Of a stretch of DNA of 64,000 nucleotides, positions 1-8,886 are shown piece after piece. The notes under the pieces are model-generated. The model was not told the DNA's origin and made no database searches. It worked only from the letters and a program-made list of their open reading frames with translations. How positions within the stretch are numbered: the first letter of the stretch is position 1; each line of letters begins with the position of its first letter. The stretch covers positions 1,612,001 through 1,676,000 of the forward strand of contig OZ246887.1 of assembly GCA_965231765.1 (NCBI GenBank), given 5' to 3'. Origin of the DNA: JAAXHF01 sp963665955. Its GTDB lineage: Bacteria > Desulfobacterota > Binatia > Bin18. The translations under genes were made by a program, and so were the position numbers.

Positions 1-723
1 TTTGAGCACCAACCTGCCCCGCGGGCGAACTGTCTCAATGGCGAGCGCCAGTCCCGCTGCCGATCCGGTCGCTTCCACGACGATATCAGCCGCGGACGGT
101 TTCCAATCGGCCAACAGGCACGTCCCCAGCCCGTGTTTTTTGAGAAACCCGAGTTTGTCGGGATGTTTACCAACCGCCGTCACTCGGGCTCCTGTCTGAT
201 GCAGCACCTGAGCACATAAGAGGCCGAGCTTCCCATCACCAAACACGATAACGTCATCGCCTGATTGGACCTGGACCTGCTCCAGTATTTCAAACGCGGC
301 AGCCAGCGGTTCACAAAAAACTGCCTCTTCATCAGCCACACTGTCGGGCACAACGTGCAGGTTTGCCACCGGGACGGCCATATACTCGGCAAAGCTCCCA
401 TCGGCATTCAGAATGCCCATGACTTGCCGCGTCGGACAATGGCGCTGCAAGCCTTTCGCACACATCTCACACCTGCCGCAGGCAAAATTAATCTCGCCCA
501 CAACCCGTTTACCGAGCAGCTCAGCCGGTCCTTCATGAACCTCGCCGACAAACTCGTGGCCAGGCACTCCTTGAAATGCCATATAGCCCTTAAAGATCTG
601 CAAATCAGTTGAGCAAATACCAGCCAAACGGACTCGGAGCAGTGCAAATCCATCCTGGATGGACGGGTTTGCATACCCCTGCTGTAGTCGTAATTGTTGG
701 CCGTCCCAGTGGAGTGCTTGCAT
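1..723 (-). CDS. Zinc-dependent medium-chain dehydrogenase (partial, C-terminus beyond window)
   Basis: Medium-chain (MDR) alcohol/polyol dehydrogenase that would oxidise a secondary alcohol with NAD(P). The first 241 residues are visible; the reading frame is open to the window's left edge, so the C-terminal third is missing. Seen: catalytic-zinc ligands C37 (motif CSTD) and the H56-E57 pair (GHEFVG), then the structural-zinc cysteines C82, C85, C88 and C96, then a Rossmann-type glycine-rich turn near residues 162-167 (GDGKLG). The order fits the threonine/sorbitol dehydrogenase class (COG1063). The start at 723 is the ATG just before MQALHWDGQQL. The next gene on the same strand ends 15 bases upstream of it, suggesting an operon. 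The substrate cannot be read from the sequence. Confidence 0.9.
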   Translation of the reverse strand, partial: MQALHWDGQQLRLQQGYANPSIQDGFALLRVRLAGICSTDLQIFKGYMAFQGVPGHEFVGEVHEGPAELLGKRVVGEINFACGRCEMCAKGLQRHCPTRQVMGILNADGSFAEYMAVPVANLHVVPDSVADEEAVFCEPLAAAFEILEQVQVQSGDDVIVFGDGKLGLLCAQVLHQTGARVTAVGKHPDKLGFLKKHGLGTCLLADWKPSAADIVVEATGSAAGLALAIETVRPRGRLVLK

Positions 724-737
724 CTGTCTTCCAGTTA

Positions 738-1625
738 TTACATGCCCGTCTTTTCGGCGAACTCTTCCATAATGTCGAAGGCACTTCTCAGATTGTTTGT
801 CCACAGCGGGATAGGAGCCAGAAAGGACTCATAACCCAGGTCCTGGTATTTTTTCATTTCCTCGATAAATCTATCGACTGTACCAACATAGGCTGGCGTC
901 ACGCTGATCTGAATACTCTTCATGTCTCGACCGGCTTTGTCAGCGGCTTCTTTTAATCGACTCAGACTGTCTTGAAACGTAGTGTAATCTTTCGCTGACG
1001 CGACCCAGCCGTCACCCAGCTCGGCGACGCGGCGCATGGCCCGCGCGGAGTGACCGCCAATCCAGACTGGCAACGGCTTTTGGACCGGCTTGGGCTCACA
1101 CTTAATACCGCTAAAATGACAGAATTCTCCTTCGAATTGTGGATCGGGATTGGTCCATAATTCCCGCATTGCCCGCAGATACTCATCACTCAGCGCACTC
1201 CGACGTGTAAACGGCGCGCCGAGCAGGCTGATCTCTTCTTCCATCCAGCCGATGCCGGCTCCCAGCATCATGCGGCCGCGCGACAGCACATCGAGTGTGG
1301 CGAACATCTTGGCCGTGAGGATGGGATTGCGATGGGGCAAGACTAAGACCCATGTTCCCAAACGCACTCGGTGCGTGACACCCGCCAGATAGCCCAGCGT
1401 CGCAAGCGGCTCCAGCATGCCTTGCGAAGGGTCTGCTGGAAATTCGCCAGTGTCATTATACGGATAGCGTGACGTGATATCAGTTGGAATCACAACGTGA
1501 TCGGCCACCCAGAGCGAGTCAAAGCCCAAGGCTTCTGCTTTCTGGGCAATCGCCAGTAACGCATCCAGCGCTCCCGGCCCAGTTGCCAGCGGTCCCAAGT
1601 TGGGCAGTAACATGCCAAATTTCAT
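738..1625 (-). CDS. LLM-class (luciferase-like) F420-dependent oxidoreductase
   Basis: Bacterial-luciferase-fold oxidoreductase of about 295 residues, the usual size for the F420-dependent LLM family. It begins MKFGMLLPNLGP and carries the family pattern of an N-terminal TIM-barrel strand, SLWVADHVV near residue 35, and the central LGTWVLVLPHRNP and GRMMLGAGIGWMEEE segments. In this family the cofactor is usually reduced F420 (sometimes FMN), oxidising or reducing a small organic substrate that cannot be inferred. The frame stays open about 100 codons upstream, but the start at 1625 is chosen because CAGGAGGAG lies just before it and the family begins here. It is probably co-transcribed with the dehydrogenase at 1-723 and diverges from the CoA-transferase at 1783. 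Confidence 0.92.
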   Translation of the reverse strand: MKFGMLLPNLGPLATGPGALDALLAIAQKAEALGFDSLWVADHVVIPTDITSRYPYNDTGEFPADPSQGMLEPLATLGYLAGVTHRVRLGTWVLVLPHRNPILTAKMFATLDVLSRGRMMLGAGIGWMEEEISLLGAPFTRRSALSDEYLRAMRELWTNPDPQFEGEFCHFSGIKCEPKPVQKPLPVWIGGHSARAMRRVAELGDGWVASAKDYTTFQDSLSRLKEAADKAGRDMKSIQISVTPAYVGTVDRFIEEMKKYQDLGYESFLAPIPLWTNNLRSAFDIMEEFAEKTGM

Positions 1626-1782
1626 CGTGCTCCTCCTGTCTGCATACTCTTCCAAATGTTCATCGCTCTTCCGTATAGACTGCTCAGACACTTGAGACAA
1701 GCCAGGCGGTTGACAGCGTGGCAAAAGACGCTGAGCTGAGCTATACAAGGGCAACAGTGCACGGATTCTGAAGGGAGAGGAT

Positions 1783-3009
1783 ATGGCGAACAGAACCCAA
1801 CAGCCGCCTATACTGGCAGGCGTTACAGTCTTAGACTTCACCCAATATTTAGCTGGCCCGACCGCGACTCGGCTGATGGCCGAACTCGGCGCCGAGGTTA
1901 TTAAAGTCGAACAGGCCAATCAAGGCGACCCGGCGCGAGGTATCCCCTTTCTCAAAGATGGTCGGAGTATTTATTTCATTCAGCAAAATCGAGGCAAGAA
2001 GAGCATCTGTATTGATTTCAAAAATCCCGAAGCCGTTGAGCTCATCCGCGCCCTTATTCCGCATGTCGATGTGGTCATTGAGAATTACGGGCCTGGCGTG
2101 CTGGAAAGACGCGGCCTCGACTACAATGCCATCAAACAGATCAATCCCGGCGTTATCATGTGCTCAATTTCAGCCTACGGCCGCCAAGGCCCGCTGTCGC
2201 ACCTGACCGGTTACGATTATATCGCTCAAGCATTTTCCGGCATCATGCACATGACTGGCGACCCGGATGGACCGCCTCGGTATGTTGGTGTGGCGATAGC
2301 CGATGGCATTGCCGGGGTGAATGCCTTTGCTGCCCTCGGCTATGCCCTGCTGCACCGTGACCGAACAGGCCAGGGCCAATACATCGATATCTCTATGGTC
2401 GATGCCCTGTATCATATGCAGTCAGTCGAGGTACAGCTGTTTGCCGCCAGCGACGGCAAGTACATACCGCTGCGGTCCGGCCTGCATCACCGGCTGAATT
2501 GCCCGTCCGGCGTTTTTAAGGGTCCTGAGGGCCATATGGTGATTTTGGCCTTGAATCGGCAGTGGCCAAATATGGCCCGGGCACTCGGCAAACCAGAATT
2601 GATTGACGATCCGCGCTTCTCCTCAGCCGGCAGGCGCGGCAAGAACAAAGAAGAACTCATTCCCATGATAGAAGCCTGGCTGCAATCCTTCCCGACGGAC
2701 GAAGCCGCCCTCAAAGCCCTGGCCGACCAGCGTGTCCCCTCCGGTCCGGTTATGTCGATCGAAGAAACGCTTTCGCATCCGTACTTTGCCGCGCGGAAAA
2801 TGGTCCGCACAGTCTCTGACCGTATTTTGGGAGAGGTGACCATCCCCGGCTTTCCGTTCAAGTTCTCAGCCTATCCGGATACTTTGGATTTGGAGGCACC
2901 CTTTTTGGGTGAGCACAATGACGAAGTACTGAGCCACTACCTGGGCCGCTCCCCGGACAGCATTGCTCAACTGCACGGGCAAGGGGCGTTATACAAAGGT
3001 GAGACATAG
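1783..3009 (+). CDS. CaiB/BaiF family III CoA-transferase
   Basis: Family III CoA-transferase of 408 residues, moving CoA between carboxylic acids through an aspartyl-CoA thioester intermediate. Typical features are seen in order: the N-terminal VTVLDFTQYLAGP, AELGAEVIKVE, the NRGKKSI segment, VVIENYGPGVLERRGL, and the active-site region VGVAIADGIAG, in which D is the expected catalytic aspartate. TGQGQYIDISMVDAL follows. The start ATG has GGGAGAGG seven bases upstream. The gene diverges from the LLM oxidoreductase and converges on the alpha/beta hydrolase across a hairpin terminator. The neighbouring oxidoreductases, hydrolase and amidase suggest a catabolic role. The acid and CoA donor are unknown. 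Confidence 0.93.
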   Translation: MANRTQQPPILAGVTVLDFTQYLAGPTATRLMAELGAEVIKVEQANQGDPARGIPFLKDGRSIYFIQQNRGKKSICIDFKNPEAVELIRALIPHVDVVIENYGPGVLERRGLDYNAIKQINPGVIMCSISAYGRQGPLSHLTGYDYIAQAFSGIMHMTGDPDGPPRYVGVAIADGIAGVNAFAALGYALLHRDRTGQGQYIDISMVDALYHMQSVEVQLFAASDGKYIPLRSGLHHRLNCPSGVFKGPEGHMVILALNRQWPNMARALGKPELIDDPRFSSAGRRGKNKEELIPMIEAWLQSFPTDEAALKALADQRVPSGPVMSIEETLSHPYFAARKMVRTVSDRILGEVTIPGFPFKFSAYPDTLDLEAPFLGEHNDEVLSHYLGRSPDSIAQLHGQGALYKGET

Positions 3010-3035
3010 AGAGAAGTTTCAGATTCCCTCTGTCC

Positions 3036-3059
3036 CCCTCGCCCGCTGGCGGGCGAGGG
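3036..3059. terminator. Bidirectional hairpin between convergent genes
   Basis: A perfect inverted repeat with 11-base arms (CCCTCGCCCGC / GCGGGCGAGGG) separated by two bases lies in the 59-base gap between the CoA-transferase and the convergent hydrolase. It is followed by a T-rich stretch on the plus strand (GCATTTGTATTT). The position and symmetry suit a shared terminator, although the uridine tract is imperfect. Confidence 0.6.
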
Positions 3060-3068
3060 CATTTGTAT

Positions 3069-3842
3069 TTATACGGCCGTTGCCACAAAACGTTCGATCA
3101 TCGCATTCACCTGCTCCGGCACTTCAAGCTGATGAAAATGTCCGGCTCCCACCGTCTGGCCAATGACAGCGTGCGGACACAGTTCCTGTAGGCGCGCAAC
3201 ATCCGACAGCCAGTTGGCTGCCCCCAGCACCAGGAGCGGGACCTGACAGGCTGCCACAGCAGCATCGGTATCCTGGAGAATGGTATGGGCAAAGGCCGAA
3301 GCCATCACATATTGCGGGGCGGACGACATCTCACGAATGACGCGGGCTTTCAGGGCTGGATCGTCAGCAGCTATGAACAAGAACTGATCGACAAATTCCT
3401 GCTGGACTTTCTGGTAGTCCGGGCTGCGCAGTGCCTCTGCAAGCTGTAAGCGTCCTGCCTGCCTACCGACTTGCGGCACAATCGGGGAATCTAGCGTAAT
3501 GACGGCTCCAGGCAAATCAGGCAACTCTTTGGCCAGCTCTACCGCAATGACACCGCCCATACTATGCCCAATGACAATCGGCTTCTTCAGCTCAAGCTGC
3601 CCACACAGCCATGCCAGGTCAGCGGCAAAGGCTGCCATGCTGTAGTCCTGCTCAGGCTTGTCGCTCTGGCCATGCCCCCGCAAGTCAACGCTCACCACTC
3701 GATGCGTATCTTGGAAATAATCGAACTGGGGTGCCATATACGTGTGGTTACACGTCCAGCCATGCACGAGCAGGAGGGGGAGCTCACCAGTCCCGGCCTC
3801 CTCAAAACACAAAGTCACTCCATCTCGGTTCAGGTGTTGCAT
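3069..3842 (-). CDS. Alpha/beta-fold hydrolase
   Basis: Alpha/beta hydrolase of 257 residues, cytoplasmic, with no signal peptide. Seen: the oxyanion-hole strand LLLVHGWTCN near residue 25, the DLRGHGQSDKP turn, the nucleophile elbow GHSMGG (serine nucleophile), and the C-terminal catalytic histidine in GAGHFHQLE. This triad layout matches esterases, haloperoxidase-like proteins and ring-cleavage hydrolases; the substrate is not determinable. The frame continues upstream for 41 codons, but the ATG at 3842 follows GGAGGGAGAAC and begins MQHLNRDG as in homologues. It is 31 bases downstream of the amidase gene on the same strand and may be co-transcribed with it. Confidence 0.9.
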   Translation of the reverse strand: MQHLNRDGVTLCFEEAGTGELPLLLVHGWTCNHTYMAPQFDYFQDTHRVVSVDLRGHGQSDKPEQDYSMAAFAADLAWLCGQLELKKPIVIGHSMGGVIAVELAKELPDLPGAVITLDSPIVPQVGRQAGRLQLAEALRSPDYQKVQQEFVDQFLFIAADDPALKARVIREMSSAPQYVMASAFAHTILQDTDAAVAACQVPLLVLGAANWLSDVARLQELCPHAVIGQTVGAGHFHQLEVPEQVNAMIERFVATAV

Positions 3843-3873
3843 GTTCTCCCTCCTGCCTGTTCCCCTAGACTTT

Positions 3874-5283
3874 CTAGACTTGCGGCTGATGTGTATGCCA
3901 TTCAGTCGCCTGTTCATACGCATGCCCAGCCTGCATGACCACGCCCTCTTCGCCGTGGCGTCCAACCAGCTGCAAACTCAACGGCATGCCATCTGAGCTG
4001 AAGCCACACGGCACGGAGATAGTCGGGCTACCTGAAAAATCGAATGGAGCCGTATGGCGCAGCAGGCCGGCCGCAGCTGTCCGGGAAAATGTCGCGTGGG
4101 GCGAGAATTTTTCCAGTGGCACCGGCACGTTGGACATGGACGGACACAGCAGCAGATCAACCTCCTGCCACAGGTTATCAACCATCCGGCACATCTGCTG
4201 GCGCCCAATCTGGGCTGTGACGTAGTCCGCGCCGCTGACCTTGACGCCTTCGGCTAAAAACGAACGAAAGGTCGGTCCGTAATCGTCAGCCCGCGACGGA
4301 TAGGTCGCGGCGTGAGCGGCAGCCGCCTCCGCCGAACAAATCGTAAACCAGGCGTCGAGCGTTTCATCGTTGATGCCCGACACTTTCACCTCGCGAATAC
4401 TTGCCCCCAAGTCTTGCAGCACGCTGACCGTCGCCAAAACAGCCTGACTCACTTCAGACTCCGTGCCTTCGGTGCAATACGCCTCGTCAACGCCAATCCG
4501 CAGGCCGGTAATATCGTTGTAGATAATGTCCAAATAATCCCGCACAGTCTCACGCCGGGTCGTTGGATCGTTGGGATCAAAGCCGGCAATGGCGCGCAGC
4601 ATCACCGCCGCATCGGCAACACTCCGGGTCATCGGGCCAACGTGGTCAAGCGTCTCACCGAGCGGAAACACGCCATACCGGCTGACTGTGCCATACGTCT
4701 GTTTGACCCCGACAATACCGCACGAGGCGGACGGAAAACGAATCGAGCCGCCGGTATCCGAGCCCAATGACCCAAAACACAGCGACGCAGCCGTGGCCGC
4801 GCCTGAGCCACTTGATGAAGCGCCCGGCCACCGATCCGGATTCCACGGATTGACTGGCGGGGTGACGGAAGGATGATAGCCCGACAGCGCAAATTCGGTC
4901 ATGCCCAGTTTGCCTAACAACACGGCGCCGGCGCCGTACAGTCGGTCAATGAGTGTCGCATTATACTCAGGCACCCAGTCGGCCAGGATTTTTGAGGCGC
5001 AGGTGGTCCGAATGCCCTTGGTGAAACACAGGTCTTTGACGGCAATCGGCATACCGTGCAGCGGCCCGCGGTAGGTCCCGCCGACAATTTCCTGCTCAGC
5101 TGTACGTGCTTGTTGCAAAGCATGATCTGACGCCACGGTAATGTAGCTATGCAGCTTGCCATCCAGGGCTTCAATCCGTTCAAGCATGGCCTGGGTCAGT
5201 TCAACTGGTGAGACTTCTTTGTTTTTGATCAAAGCTGCAACTTCGGTCATTGTCTTCGTGCACAGTTCAGCAACGTCTGCCAT
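3874..5283 (-). CDS. Amidase-signature family amidase
   Basis: Amidase-signature enzyme of 469 residues, which hydrolyses a C-N amide bond. The Ser-cisSer-Lys catalytic apparatus is visible: lysine in AVKDLCFTKG (about residue 80), the serine-rich loop GASSSGSGAA (about 150) and the nucleophilic serine region SDTGGSIRFPS. It is closer to amidase/allophanate-hydrolase-like members than to GatA by context, since no gatB or gatC is nearby. The start at 5283 is chosen because GGAGGGCC precedes it and the protein then begins MADVAELCTKTMTEVAAL; the longer open frame upstream has no such site. It diverges from the DUF309 gene and lies upstream of the alpha/beta hydrolase. Confidence 0.92.
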   Translation of the reverse strand: MADVAELCTKTMTEVAALIKNKEVSPVELTQAMLERIEALDGKLHSYITVASDHALQQARTAEQEIVGGTYRGPLHGMPIAVKDLCFTKGIRTTCASKILADWVPEYNATLIDRLYGAGAVLLGKLGMTEFALSGYHPSVTPPVNPWNPDRWPGASSSGSGAATAASLCFGSLGSDTGGSIRFPSASCGIVGVKQTYGTVSRYGVFPLGETLDHVGPMTRSVADAAVMLRAIAGFDPNDPTTRRETVRDYLDIIYNDITGLRIGVDEAYCTEGTESEVSQAVLATVSVLQDLGASIREVKVSGINDETLDAWFTICSAEAAAAHAATYPSRADDYGPTFRSFLAEGVKVSGADYVTAQIGRQQMCRMVDNLWQEVDLLLCPSMSNVPVPLEKFSPHATFSRTAAAGLLRHTAPFDFSGSPTISVPCGFSSDGMPLSLQLVGRHGEEGVVMQAGHAYEQATEWHTHQPQV

Positions 5284-5354
5284 AACGTGGCCCTCCTTAT
5301 TACGTTCTCTCTGAGCATTTTCTCCTAGCAGAGGAGAAGCTACAATACCTGACC

Positions 5355-5735
5355 ATGACATACCACCCTGCCCTGCTCAGGGCCGTCAAGGATTTTAACT
5401 CCGGTCGCTATTTTGAAGCCCATGAGCATTTGGAAGAGGCCCTGGATGAGGTGGAGGACGACGACAATACCTGGGAGATGTTCGTCGGCCTGATTCAAAT
5501 CGCAGTAGGCTATCATAAATATGTCTCCGGCTATCCGGGCGGAGTCAAAATGCTGGGGAAGGGATTGAAGAGAGTCTCGCCACTCCCGGAGGAGTGCGCC
5601 GGAGTCCGCTTGGAGTCGCTCCGTCGGCGCGTGCGGCGAGACCTGGAGAATCCTAGTAATATCAGTGGGTCTTCACCAAGAATTCAATTAGTGCGCATTG
5701 GAATACCTGGGGGGAAGGCCGCAAATAAACATTGA
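5355..5735 (+). CDS. DUF309 domain protein
   Basis: Small protein (126 residues) with the DUF309 signature FNSGRYFEAHEHLEE near residues 14-28, followed by helices around WEMFVGLIQIAVGYHKY. DUF309 proteins are short all-helical proteins of unknown function found in many bacteria; the H/E-rich first motif may bind a metal, but this is not shown. After about residue 100 the sequence (PSNISGSSPRIQL...) no longer resembles the family and may be a replaced tail. It is transcribed divergently from the amidase and converges on the toxin-antitoxin pair. Confidence 0.8.
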   Translation: MTYHPALLRAVKDFNSGRYFEAHEHLEEALDEVEDDDNTWEMFVGLIQIAVGYHKYVSGYPGGVKMLGKGLKRVSPLPEECAGVRLESLRRRVRRDLENPSNISGSSPRIQLVRIGIPGGKAANKH

Positions 5736-5780
5736 GCAGAGATTCGTCCAGCACAAGATTTGTACGCTTCATACACACTC

Positions 5781-6248
5781 TCATTCTGACGGCGATTCCT
5801 CATCGCAGAGCCGTAAGGCTTCGTAGTGGAGAGCCGGAGTCAATCGAAAATTCACTTTCTCCAGGGCAGTGAGCAACGGAGCTATTGCCGGAATCACGCC
5901 TTTCCGCTTTGCGTCTATCAGTACACCAATAGTCCCTATTACCTTGAGCCCTAGTTGCTGAGCGACCCGTCGAGCTTTTTTGTCATCAAGAATCAGCAAG
6001 GCATTCCCCAGTTCCAGGGCAAGGGCAATGGCTTGGGCTTCGCCATCATCAAGCTGAGTTTTTAGAGCCGCAACGACCACGCTATTCTTAACCGGCTGAA
6101 CGGTCAGCCAGTTGATTGGATCGCCGAATTCAGATTGGACTCCAGGTGGAGCAATGATGGTGGGGAATATCCGGGGGATAAGGGCGAGTTGGTCAATACG
6201 TTCCAGCGCAATGAGACAGGTGCTGTCTATGACAACATGATCAGTCAC
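5781..6248 (-). CDS. DUF3368 PIN-like toxin of a type II toxin-antitoxin pair
   Basis: PIN-like protein of 155 residues. Seen: an N-terminal acidic motif DSTCLIALERI, a central DDGEAQAIALALE containing the second acidic cluster, and LLILDDKKARRVAQQLG. These place the PIN metal-binding acids in the expected order. DUF3368 proteins are usually the presumed RNase toxin of a pair with a UPF0175 antitoxin, which is what lies immediately upstream, with the two frames overlapping by four bases. The start ATG at 6248 begins MTDHVVIDSTCL. Toxicity and target are inferred from the family. Confidence 0.88.
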   Translation of the reverse strand: MTDHVVIDSTCLIALERIDQLALIPRIFPTIIAPPGVQSEFGDPINWLTVQPVKNSVVVAALKTQLDDGEAQAIALALELGNALLILDDKKARRVAQQLGLKVIGTIGVLIDAKRKGVIPAIAPLLTALEKVNFRLTPALHYEALRLCDEESPSE

Positions 6249-6466
6249 AACGCCCCTTCCTCTTCCAATTCTTCAGCCGGCTGGTCAAACACCGCTACCC
6301 CCGATTTCCCCAGCATCTCCATAAACACACGCTTCGAATGTCCAGATAGTCGGGCCGCTTGTCCTAAGGACAGGCGGCCGGTCTCGAACAGCTTTATCAT
6401 AAGAAGCAGTCTGGCTTCTTCTACGGGGACCTCTGGCGGCAGCGTAACTTTCAGTTCGTTTAACAT
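6245..6466 (-). CDS. UPF0175 family antitoxin
   Basis: 73-residue antitoxin-like protein of the UPF0175 family. It starts MLNELKVTLPPEVPVEEARLL and contains the helix-turn-helix-like segment LSLGQAARLSGHSKRVFMEML, then an acidic tail (PAEELEEEGAL). It is the first gene of a two-gene operon: its stop overlaps the start of the DUF3368 toxin by four bases, a typical toxin-antitoxin arrangement. It probably neutralises the toxin and represses the operon by analogy with other pairs. Confidence 0.85.
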   Translation of the reverse strand: MLNELKVTLPPEVPVEEARLLLMIKLFETGRLSLGQAARLSGHSKRVFMEMLGKSGVAVFDQPAEELEEEGAL

Positions 6467-6529
6467 GGCGATTCGCCCCTATGTTTTGGGTTTCCTATGT
6501 AGCATGCTTTATATGAGATCTTTGTACTT

Positions 6530-6742
6530 TCACATGGAATAAACATAGTTAGGGTTCTCCCAACTCTTATGCCTTTCTTTAACGAATTCTGCTTTGACGA
6601 CCACGCTACAGCCTTCGAGAGCAGCTAAAATCCTCAACTCCCGGTTAGCATCATCTCTATTTCTATAAGACTTAGTTGTAATCCACCTATTTTTGGTGAT
6701 TGGAGGGGTTCCCCCTCCATAGTTTTGGGAACACATCTCCAC
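6530..6742 (-). CDS. Small hypothetical protein, possibly a C-terminal fragment
   Basis: A 70-codon frame starting at GTG with no clear ribosome site. Codon use looks like real coding sequence from about residue 17 on (KNRWITTKSYRNRDDANRE, then LAALEGCSVVVKAEF). The alternation of a helix (DANRELRILAALEGC) with strands resembles the C-terminal half of YbjQ-like or small lipoprotein domains, so this may be the remains of a longer protein. It ends in TGA directly after YVYSM. The surrounding 325 bases (6467-6791) hold no other convincing gene. I cannot assign a function. Confidence 0.35.
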   Translation of the reverse strand: MEMCSQNYGGGTPPITKNRWITTKSYRNRDDANRELRILAALEGCSVVVKAEFVKERHKSWENPNYVYSM

Positions 6743-6791
6743 TCGTTCAGAACGGAGGGAACGGAATCAAGCCTACCCCCCCTCCCGATCC

Positions 6792-7907
6792 CTACCACAT
6801 TGCCTGCATCAGCCCCAGCATGGCCTCTTCGGCGCCTTGCTGCGTATGCCACATCGAGCTTTCTTCTATCACGGCCTGGGCAACAGCGGCGAGTTCGTCT
6901 TCTTTGGCTCCCACATCGCGTAAGCGACGCGGCACATCGAAGCTGTCAATGAACCCTTCGACGACCTCAGCCGCCTCAGCCGCAATGGCTTCAGCCGAGC
7001 GGCCAGTGGCTTGAATACCGAACGCTGCGGCAATCTTTGCCTGTTGGGCTAACGTTTGCGGGGCCAAAAACCGCATACAGTGGGGGATTGTGATGCACGA
7101 GGTCACCCCGTGCGGGACATCCCAGCGCGCGCCAATCTGGTGGCCAAAGATATGACTCAGACGCACACCAACATTGGCTAAACCAAAAATGGACAACCAG
7201 GCGGCGACCTGACACTCGCCACGGGCCTCAACATTGTCCGGCTCTTGCACGGACTGCGGCAGCGAGACGTGCAGCTTGCGAATCGCCTCCATCGCCAAGG
7301 CGTCAGACACTGGCTGCGGCTTGACCGACCACAAGGCTTCAATCGCGTGATCCAGGGCCTTGATGCCAGTCGCAACCCACAGCTGGCGCGGAGTCGGCAG
7401 GGTCACTTCCGGATCGAGCACAATCGTCTTGGGCACGATCCGGGGATCAGCCCGCACGCCTTTGACCCGCGTGGTTTCATCCGTAATGCCGGCAAAGGGG
7501 GTGAATTCCCCGGCAGATAAGGTTGTCGAAATCGCAATCTGGGGCATGTCGGCCTGGGTCTGACCGTCTGCCATCAGTTCCAAGGCAACAATCTTGGCCG
7601 CATCAATCGGGCTGCCACCGCCAAAGCTGATGATACAGTCGGCCTTGACCTCGCGCCCCTGCGCCACCGCTTCATCAACTGTATGACTCGGTACGTGCTG
7701 TTTGCAGCCGGCATACGTGCCGGCCCATTTATCCCCGAGCAGGGCCTCGAACTTGCGGACAAGATCGGTTTTGGTCGAGAGGCTATTGCCCGTCACCACC
7801 AAGGCGCGCTGCTTGCCAAAGCGGTCCAGCTCACCAGGCACCCGCGCCAGCGCTCCCGCGCCGAAGATCACATTCTCCAATTGCGGGAATTTATATTCGC
7901 GAATCAT
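6792..7907 (-). CDS. Iron-containing alcohol dehydrogenase
   Basis: Group III (iron-type) alcohol dehydrogenase of 371 residues. Seen: the NAD(P)-binding motif FGGGSPIDAAKI near residue 100, and the metal ligand region FGHQIGARWDVPHGVTSC followed by HCMRFLAP, in which the histidines (with an upstream aspartate and histidine) coordinate Fe2+. Members include maleylacetate reductase, 1,3-propanediol dehydrogenase and lactaldehyde reductase. The GHQIGARWDVPHG form is reminiscent of maleylacetate reductases and related enzymes, but this is not diagnostic. The start at 7907 has AGGAGG upstream. The gene diverges from the cyclase gene at 8067. Confidence 0.92.
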   Translation of the reverse strand: MIREYKFPQLENVIFGAGALARVPGELDRFGKQRALVVTGNSLSTKTDLVRKFEALLGDKWAGTYAGCKQHVPSHTVDEAVAQGREVKADCIISFGGGSPIDAAKIVALELMADGQTQADMPQIAISTTLSAGEFTPFAGITDETTRVKGVRADPRIVPKTIVLDPEVTLPTPRQLWVATGIKALDHAIEALWSVKPQPVSDALAMEAIRKLHVSLPQSVQEPDNVEARGECQVAAWLSIFGLANVGVRLSHIFGHQIGARWDVPHGVTSCITIPHCMRFLAPQTLAQQAKIAAAFGIQATGRSAEAIAAEAAEVVEGFIDSFDVPRRLRDVGAKEDELAAVAQAVIEESSMWHTQQGAEEAMLGLMQAMW

Positions 7908-7968
7908 GACTTCCTCCTTTTGGGCTCTCGTCGTGGCCTCGATTATTCGGCTGGCTCCTGGGGTTTGT

Positions 7969-7989
7969 CAATCGGTGTGCAATCGGTGT
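7969..7989. repeat. Two direct copies of CAATCGGTGT at 11-base spacing in a divergent intergenic region
   Basis: CAATCGGTGT occurs at 7969-7978 and again at 7980-7989, one helical turn apart, in the region between the divergently transcribed iron dehydrogenase and cyclase genes. This spacing suits a transcription-factor site contacting one DNA face. It is inferred from the pattern only. Confidence 0.3.
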
Positions 7990-8066
7990 ATCTGGTATCT
8001 GATATTGCACCCGAGCGTCTTGGGCGTCACAGTTTCCGTGACACCGGCCGGAAAAGGAGAATGAAA

Positions 8067-8870
8067 ATGATTCAACACAGGCACGCGCTACTCCTGGCCA
8101 CGCTGGTCTGGCTTCAGATTCCCCCCGCCCTCAACGCGGTCTGGGCCGGGCCGGACCTTGACGAGGCCAAAATCATTGATCTCACCTATGCCTTTGATGC
8201 GCAGACAATCTATTGGCCAACGGCCAAACCGTTTCAGTTGGAGCGGGTTGCCCAAGGCAAAACCGAGGCCGGCTACTGGTATGCGGCCAATAATCTCTGC
8301 CTGGCAGAGCACGGCGGCACCCACATGGATGCGCCGATTCATTTTGCCGAGGGCAAACGGGCTGCTGACGAGGTTCCGGTGCAGCAGCTCATCGGACCCG
8401 CCGTTGTGATAGATGTGCAAGTCTCGGCTGCGCAAAACGCGGATTATCGTCTGAGTGTGGCCGATCTTGAAGCCTGGGAAAAAGCCCACGGTCGCATACC
8501 GTCAGGGGCCATCGTGCTCATGTTCAGCGGCTGGGGGACACGCTGGCCGGATAAAAAGCAGTACTTGGGCACCGACCAGCCCGGCGACGTGGCCAATCTG
8601 CACTTTCCGGGCTTTTCTCGTCAGGCAGCCGAGTTTCTCGTCTCCCAGCGCAGCATTGACGCCATTGGGGTGGATACACCGAGTCTTGATTATGGGCAGT
8701 CACAAGACTTTATCGTTCATCGGGTTGTGAATAGCGCCAACCTGCCTGGGCTGGAAAACGTCGCCAATCTGGACCAGCTGCCGCCGACCGGCGCCACCCT
8801 GATTGCCTTGCCAATGAAGATTGCCAAAGGCTCCGGAGCGCCGGTGCGGATTATTGGACTGTTACCGTAA
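8067..8870 (+). CDS. Exported cyclase-family (kynurenine formamidase-like) hydrolase
   Basis: Cyclase/kynurenine-formamidase superfamily protein of about 267 residues. The metal-binding signature HGGTHMDAPIHF (HxGTHxDxPxH) is intact near residue 90, and DTPSLDYG and HRVV motifs follow. The family uses divalent metal to hydrolyse amides, lactones or similar substrates. An N-terminal Sec signal is visible (LLLATLVWLQIPPALNA, cleavage near residue 23-26), so the enzyme is probably periplasmic. AGGAG at 8055-8059 is too close to the ATG at 8061 but well placed for the ATG at 8067, so I use 8067; 8061 would add two residues. Neighbouring catabolic genes suggest a role in degrading an organic compound. 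Confidence 0.88.
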   Translation: MIQHRHALLLATLVWLQIPPALNAVWAGPDLDEAKIIDLTYAFDAQTIYWPTAKPFQLERVAQGKTEAGYWYAANNLCLAEHGGTHMDAPIHFAEGKRAADEVPVQQLIGPAVVIDVQVSAAQNADYRLSVADLEAWEKAHGRIPSGAIVLMFSGWGTRWPDKKQYLGTDQPGDVANLHFPGFSRQAAEFLVSQRSIDAIGVDTPSLDYGQSQDFIVHRVVNSANLPGLENVANLDQLPPTGATLIALPMKIAKGSGAPVRIIGLLP

Positions 8871-8886
8871 GTGCTCCTCAAGCATC

